A stretch of 64,000 bases of DNA from Sulfobacillus benefaciens. GTDB taxonomy: Bacteria > Bacillota > Sulfobacillia > Sulfobacillales > Sulfobacillaceae. The notes under the pieces were generated by a model. The model had not been told where the DNA came from. It worked only from the letters and a program-made list of their open reading frames with translations, and did no database searches. This document shows positions 60,682-64,000 of this stretch, one piece after another. The stretch spans positions 34,613-98,612 of the forward strand of contig PXYW01000005.1 of NCBI GenBank assembly GCA_003023695.1, read 5' to 3'. A program made the translations under genes and the position numbers. Each line of letters begins with the position of its first letter. Positions within the stretch are counted from its first letter, which is position 1.

Positions 60682-60699
60682 GCCCGAAGCGGCCTCCTT
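60608..60699 (-). promoter_or_regulatory. Inverted repeat that could mask the ribosome binding site
   Basis: On the minus-strand mRNA the segment AAGGAGGCCGCTT (60699-60687), containing the Shine-Dalgarno sequence of the small zinc-ribbon gene, is perfectly complementary to AAGCGGCCTCCTT (60620-60608) inside the gene. The 13-bp stem closes a 66-nt loop that holds the start codon. This could repress translation until a ribosome or factor opens it. Confidence 0.5.
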
Positions 60700-60770
60700 T
60701 CATGTCCATAGGATGGCCATCGAAGGAGTTCATCACTCTAGCATTGTTGTCCAAATGTGGAAGCGAGAAG

Positions 60771-61481
60771 TTACGCGTGTTGCAATAAGGTTAATATGAC
60801 CACGGCAGCAAAAGCGCCTGCATTGACCGCACGAAAAATTTGCGGCCCAAGCGACACCGGAGTCATTCCCGCCTGGATTAGGTGCTCCCGGTCACCATCA
60901 CTAAACCCGCCTTCGGGCCCCACCGCCAAAGCTATACGCGGCGTTAAATCAAATTTTAGCCCACGAAAGTACGAGATCAGGGGTAAGCCATCGGGATCCA
61001 ACAGCAATCCGGTCACGTCGGGCGGCAAAACCAGAGCGTCCGCTCCGACATCGGGGTGAATCACCGGCACTAGATTGCGTTGACTTTGTTCTGAAGCCTC
61101 CCGGGCGATCGTTTTCCACCGTGCTAGGTTTTGCGGCGATACACTGCGCACCAGCGCGCGTTCTGTGACTAAAGGGACAAACTCTGACACCCCGGCTTCG
61201 GTAGCTCGCTCCACTACCTCAGCAAAATGGCCCTGCTTAAGGAGCGCCTGATACAAAATCACGTATGCTGACAGCGGGGCAATTTCGGGCAACTTGCGCA
61301 CCATTTGCACTTGGGATGCAGACAATACTTCCCCGACATAGCGCCCTATCGAGGGAATGTGAATTTCTACCGTAGATCCCGAGCGTCTTCGCATAACACG
61401 GGATAAATAATGACTCTGGCCTGGCGTCAAATTCACAATGGAGTGTTTTACCTGCTCCGGATCACAGATAAGGCGAATCAT
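60771..61481 (-). CDS. rsmE: 16S rRNA (uracil1498-N3)-methyltransferase RsmE
   Basis: RsmE methylates U1498 of 16S rRNA. The 236-residue protein has the N-terminal PUA-like domain (HYLSRVMRRRSGSTVEIH) and the SPOUT knot with VGPEGGFSDGDREHLIQAG and VSLGPQIFRAVNAG. In most homologues the last motif reads LGPRILRTETA; RAVNA here is a noticeable change in the SAM loop. The start overlaps the prmA stop by 4 nt, the normal order dnaJ-prmA-rsmE. Confidence 0.93.
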   Translation of the reverse strand: MIRLICDPEQVKHSIVNLTPGQSHYLSRVMRRRSGSTVEIHIPSIGRYVGEVLSASQVQMVRKLPEIAPLSAYVILYQALLKQGHFAEVVERATEAGVSEFVPLVTERALVRSVSPQNLARWKTIAREASEQSQRNLVPVIHPDVGADALVLPPDVTGLLLDPDGLPLISYFRGLKFDLTPRIALAVGPEGGFSDGDREHLIQAGMTPVSLGPQIFRAVNAGAFAAVVILTLLQHA

Positions 61482-62374
61482 GGAGTCACCTCAAGGGCAA
61501 CCCACCCTTCCCGCTGATCCATCCAAACTATCGTGGATAGGGTTCCTTCCAACACCGACAACACTTCACCAATCCGTTCTTCGACAATGCCCGATAAGAC
61601 AATTCGCGAACCTGGGATTGTGTACTGAACCACCCTGTTCCATTCCTCTGTGATAATTTCGGTGATAAGATTCATCACAATCACATCGAAAGATTGTGTC
61701 GGCACATCGCTGAGGGTTCCTTCCACCACTGCGATTTGAGACAGGGTGTGATTTCTTTCCAAATTTCCCATCAAGGCGGCAACAGCCACGGGATCAGGTT
61801 CGACAGCCACCACGGTCTTGGCACCAGACTTTGCCGCCGCAATCGCTAAAATGCCCGAACCCGATCCGAGGTCCATCATCCGTTTTCCCGATAAGGGTAT
61901 GCTCATAATGCGTGCTAAACACATTTGTGTGGTTACGTGGGTTCCCGTCCCAAAAGCCATTCCCGGATCCAACCAAATCGTGTGATCTTCAGAAAAGGGG
62001 GATTGGGAGTACCAAGCCGGCATAATTACCTTGTTTGCCACATATATCGGGACATAGTATTGCTTCCAGCTGGATTCCCAATCTTGTGAATTCACCTGAG
62101 AAATCACGGCTAGCGCCCCGAATCGATGTTGGATAGCATTTTTCCGAGATTCCCAAAGCGCATCATCCGGAAAATAGGCACGCACAAAAGGATCCTTCGG
62201 GTCTAAGGCGATGTCGGCAAACGGCATCTTGGCCGCCTTGCCATCTTCCCATTCCAACCCATTGACGCCAAGACCATAAAACAGGTTTTGGGCGTCTTCT
62301 AATAGCAATGTGTCCCAGCTCCTAATGGTGACGGCCCAATAGCACGCCGGTGCTGGATTAGCGGCCCAGGGCAT
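61478..62374 (-). CDS. prmA: Ribosomal protein L11 methyltransferase PrmA
   Basis: PrmA trimethylates L11 at several sites using SAM. The protein has the short N-terminal substrate domain ([24 protein letters not shown]) and the class I methyltransferase core with [39 protein letters not shown] and MNLITEII. The frame is open to 62416; ATG 62374 matches the family start better but neither has a clear ribosome binding site, and the gene overlaps the dnaJ 3' end, so translation is probably coupled. Confidence 0.93.
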   Translation of the reverse strand: MPWAANPAPACYWAVTIRSWDTLLLEDAQNLFYGLGVNGLEWEDGKAAKMPFADIALDPKDPFVRAYFPDDALWESRKNAIQHRFGALAVISQVNSQDWESSWKQYYVPIYVANKVIMPAWYSQSPFSEDHTIWLDPGMAFGTGTHVTTQMCLARIMSIPLSGKRMMDLGSGSGILAIAAAKSGAKTVVAVEPDPVAVAALMGNLERNHTLSQIAVVEGTLSDVPTQSFDVIVMNLITEIITEEWNRVVQYTIPGSRIVLSGIVEERIGEVLSVLEGTLSTIVWMDQREGWVALEVTP

Positions 62375-63467
62375 CTTTAACTTTTCGGAGGATGCTTTTG
62401 TCTTCGGGGTGGACATTTTCTTGCCGCATCTCAGCCCACATGTGCAATATCTCCCGTTCCCGATGACTCAAATGAGTAGGTACCGTCACGTTGACCCGAA
62501 CGTTTAAGGCACCCCGGCTTGCGGGATTCCCCAATCTCGGCAACCCTTGTCGGGGAATTTTAAATACCGTTCCCGTCTGGGTTCCCGGGGGAATGTGCAA
62601 CAATTCCTCGGTTTTCAGCCCAGGCACGGTGATATCAGCCCCGAGTGCCACCTGAGCAAACCCGACCGGAACATCGCACCACAAATCATCGCCGTCCCGG
62701 CTAAATTTCTCATGCTGCTTGACATGCACAAACACAATCAAATCCCCGGCAGGTCCGCCCCGTTGTCCCGCTCCTCCTTCACCGCTCACCCGAAGCCGGG
62801 TTCCTTCATCCACCCCTGGAGGCACTTGTACGGTTAACTTCTTTTCTGCCCGAACCTGGCCGCGACCGCCACACTGCGTGCAGGGATGGGGAACATATCG
62901 GCCCGTACCACGACATCGGGGACAAGTTTCTACCTGCCGAATCCGGCCTAAGAAACTCTCGCGAATGCGTTCGATCTGTCCTGACCCATGACATTGGGGA
63001 CAGGTTTCCAGACGGGTCCCTGGTTCTGCTTGATTGCCATGGCAATGGGGGCACACCTCGTCACGAACTAAACGCACTTCCCGCTCTACGCCCTCAACCA
63101 CGTCTTCTAATTCTACAGTCAAATCATACCGTAAATCCGGCCCGCGCTCGGGTCCCGATCGCCGAGACTGGGTAGCCCCACCAAAGAACATATCAAATAT
63201 GTCGCCGAACCCGCTAAAACCAAAGTCCCCATTTCCAGCAGCCCCGGCGGCCTGGTGGCCAAATTGATCATATCGGGCCCTTTTCTCGGGATCTGACAAC
63301 ACCTGGTAGGCTTCATTAATTTCTTTAAATTGTTCTTCTGCGGCAGCATTGCCCGGATTGGCATCCGGGTGATACTTTGCCGCTAGACGTCGAAATTGTT
63401 TTTTAATTTCGTCCGGGGAAGCCCCGCGGCTCACTCCCAGCACTTCATAATAATCTCGTTTTGCCAT
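62358..63467 (-). CDS. dnaJ: Chaperone DnaJ
   Basis: The 369-residue protein has the J domain with the HPD motif ([10 protein letters not shown]), a short Gly/Phe region, four zinc-binding Cys repeats ([34 protein letters not shown]) and the C-terminal substrate domains. DnaJ stimulates DnaK ATPase and delivers unfolded clients. The grpE gene lies 21 nt upstream; dnaK is not between them. Confidence 0.97.
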   Translation of the reverse strand: MAKRDYYEVLGVSRGASPDEIKKQFRRLAAKYHPDANPGNAAAEEQFKEINEAYQVLSDPEKRARYDQFGHQAAGAAGNGDFGFSGFGDIFDMFFGGATQSRRSGPERGPDLRYDLTVELEDVVEGVEREVRLVRDEVCPHCHGNQAEPGTRLETCPQCHGSGQIERIRESFLGRIRQVETCPRCRGTGRYVPHPCTQCGGRGQVRAEKKLTVQVPPGVDEGTRLRVSGEGGAGQRGGPAGDLIVFVHVKQHEKFSRDGDDLWCDVPVGFAQVALGADITVPGLKTEELLHIPPGTQTGTVFKIPRQGLPRLGNPASRGALNVRVNVTVPTHLSHREREILHMWAEMRQENVHPEDKSILRKVKDALGR

Positions 63468-63488
63468 GAACGACTTCCCCCCCTAATC

Positions 63489-64000
63489 CTATTGAGGCTC
63501 GGGCCCCTCGGACACTTTCACCATGCTAGCCCTAAGCACTCTTTCTTTCCAACGGAAGCCCTTCAGTAGTTCTTCCACGATCATTCCTTCCGGAAGGTCG
63601 CTTGCCACACGCTGCACCGCCTCGTGGTACCTGGGGTCAAACATTTGACCCTCCGTTACGATCGCCTCCACCCCTAGTCGTGACAAAGCCTCATTAAAGC
63701 CATTGAGCGTCATTTCCAACCCCACCCGCCAGGACTTGGCATCACCATCAGAAGGCATGAATTTCAGGGCCCGCTCCAAGTTGTCATACACTGGCAACAG
63801 GTCAGATAAAAGCGACCCCACCACATAGGCCTTGATTTCATCCCGCTCCCGGTCCATCCGACGCCGGAAGTTTTCAAAATCGGCCTGGAGCCTTACCAAC
63901 TGATCATAACGATCTTGGGCAATTACCTCCCAATCGGTGTCGGGCACATCCGCATCAACCCCAGCCAGGGGTTCAGCCGCCTCTTCTTCCATTTCCTCAA
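63489..64000 (-). CDS. grpE: Nucleotide exchange factor GrpE (5' end beyond the window)
   Basis: GrpE releases ADP from DnaK. Visible are the coiled-coil segment (YDQLVRLQADFENFRRRMDRERDE), the conserved LLPVYDNLERAL and the beta domain (GVEAIVTEGQMFDPRYHEAVQ, EELLKGFRWKERVLRASMVKVS). The reading frame stays open to the window edge with further Glu codons, so an acidic N-terminal tail probably extends outside; an internal ATG at 63992 lacks a good ribosome binding site. Confidence 0.94.
   Translation of the reverse strand, partial: EEMEEEAAEPLAGVDADVPDTDWEVIAQDRYDQLVRLQADFENFRRRMDRERDEIKAYVVGSLLSDLLPVYDNLERALKFMPSDGDAKSWRVGLEMTLNGFNEALSRLGVEAIVTEGQMFDPRYHEAVQRVASDLPEGMIVEELLKGFRWKERVLRASMVKVSEGPEPQ

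Overview
The window looks like chromosomal DNA from a spore-forming, moderately GC-rich Firmicute. Gene content and order recall Sulfobacillus-like acidophiles, but that genus assignment is from memory and was not tested by a search. Spore formers are indicated by yqfC-yqfD, a gerA-type germinant-receptor operon with a sigma-G-like promoter, and the order yqfC-yqfD-phoH-pgpH-ybeY-dgkA-cdd-era-recO-glyQ-glyS-(PPSR)-dnaG-rpoD, which is classic for Firmicutes.

Layout. 1-2.0 kb: the end of an HtrA-type protease, a broken MNT/HEPN toxin-antitoxin pair inserted between two diverged copies of a hairpin plus gene 3' end, and a small membrane protein. 2.0-5.3 kb: rlmH, an old yellow enzyme, a MazG-like pyrophosphohydrolase, an ABM monooxygenase and a lipoprotein. 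5.5-8.5 kb: a translationally coupled glucose-dehydrogenase/GH15 glucoamylase-or-trehalase pair. 8.8-21.3 kb: what appears to be a complete reductive pyrimidine degradation locus: NCS1 transporter, PreT/PreA dihydropyrimidine dehydrogenase, dihydropyrimidinase, beta-ureidopropionase, class III aminotransferase, MmsA-type dehydrogenase, an extra aldehyde dehydrogenase and a PucR-type regulator. 22-26 kb: two GNAT acetyltransferases, a wrecked third one, and an amino-acid permease behind its GntR-type regulator. 26.8-34.1 kb: a peptidoglycan-binding/beta-propeller protein, a secreted protein with a sigma-G-like promoter, and the three-gene ger operon. 34.2-38 kb: small membrane protein, MIP channel, hemerythrin-like protein, DUF2508-like protein and asparagine synthetase.

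38-56.5 kb (minus strand) is core information processing and metabolism: rpoD, dnaG, pyruvate phosphate dikinase with its regulatory kinase, glycyl-tRNA synthetase, RecO, Era, cytidine deaminase, a CorC-like protein, DgkA, YbeY, the PgpH c-di-AMP phosphodiesterase, PhoH and YqfD/YqfC. 56.6-58.8 kb (plus strand) holds a compact three-gene operon that I cannot match to a described pathway: a short MqnC/MqnE/CofH-like radical SAM protein, a protein of unknown family, and a rhodanese-like protein without a catalytic cysteine. 58.7-64 kb (minus strand) is grpE-dnaJ-prmA-rsmE-(small zinc-ribbon protein)-rpsU-yqeY-lipoprotein.

Most interesting observations: the radical SAM/unknown/rhodanese operon; a perfect 13-bp inverted repeat that could hide the ribosome binding site of the 49-codon zinc-ribbon gene; the MNT/HEPN remnant between duplicated flanks; and a signal-peptide-less protein carrying three peptidoglycan-binding repeats plus a propeller domain. 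No rRNA, tRNA, CRISPR array or intact insertion sequence was recognised.
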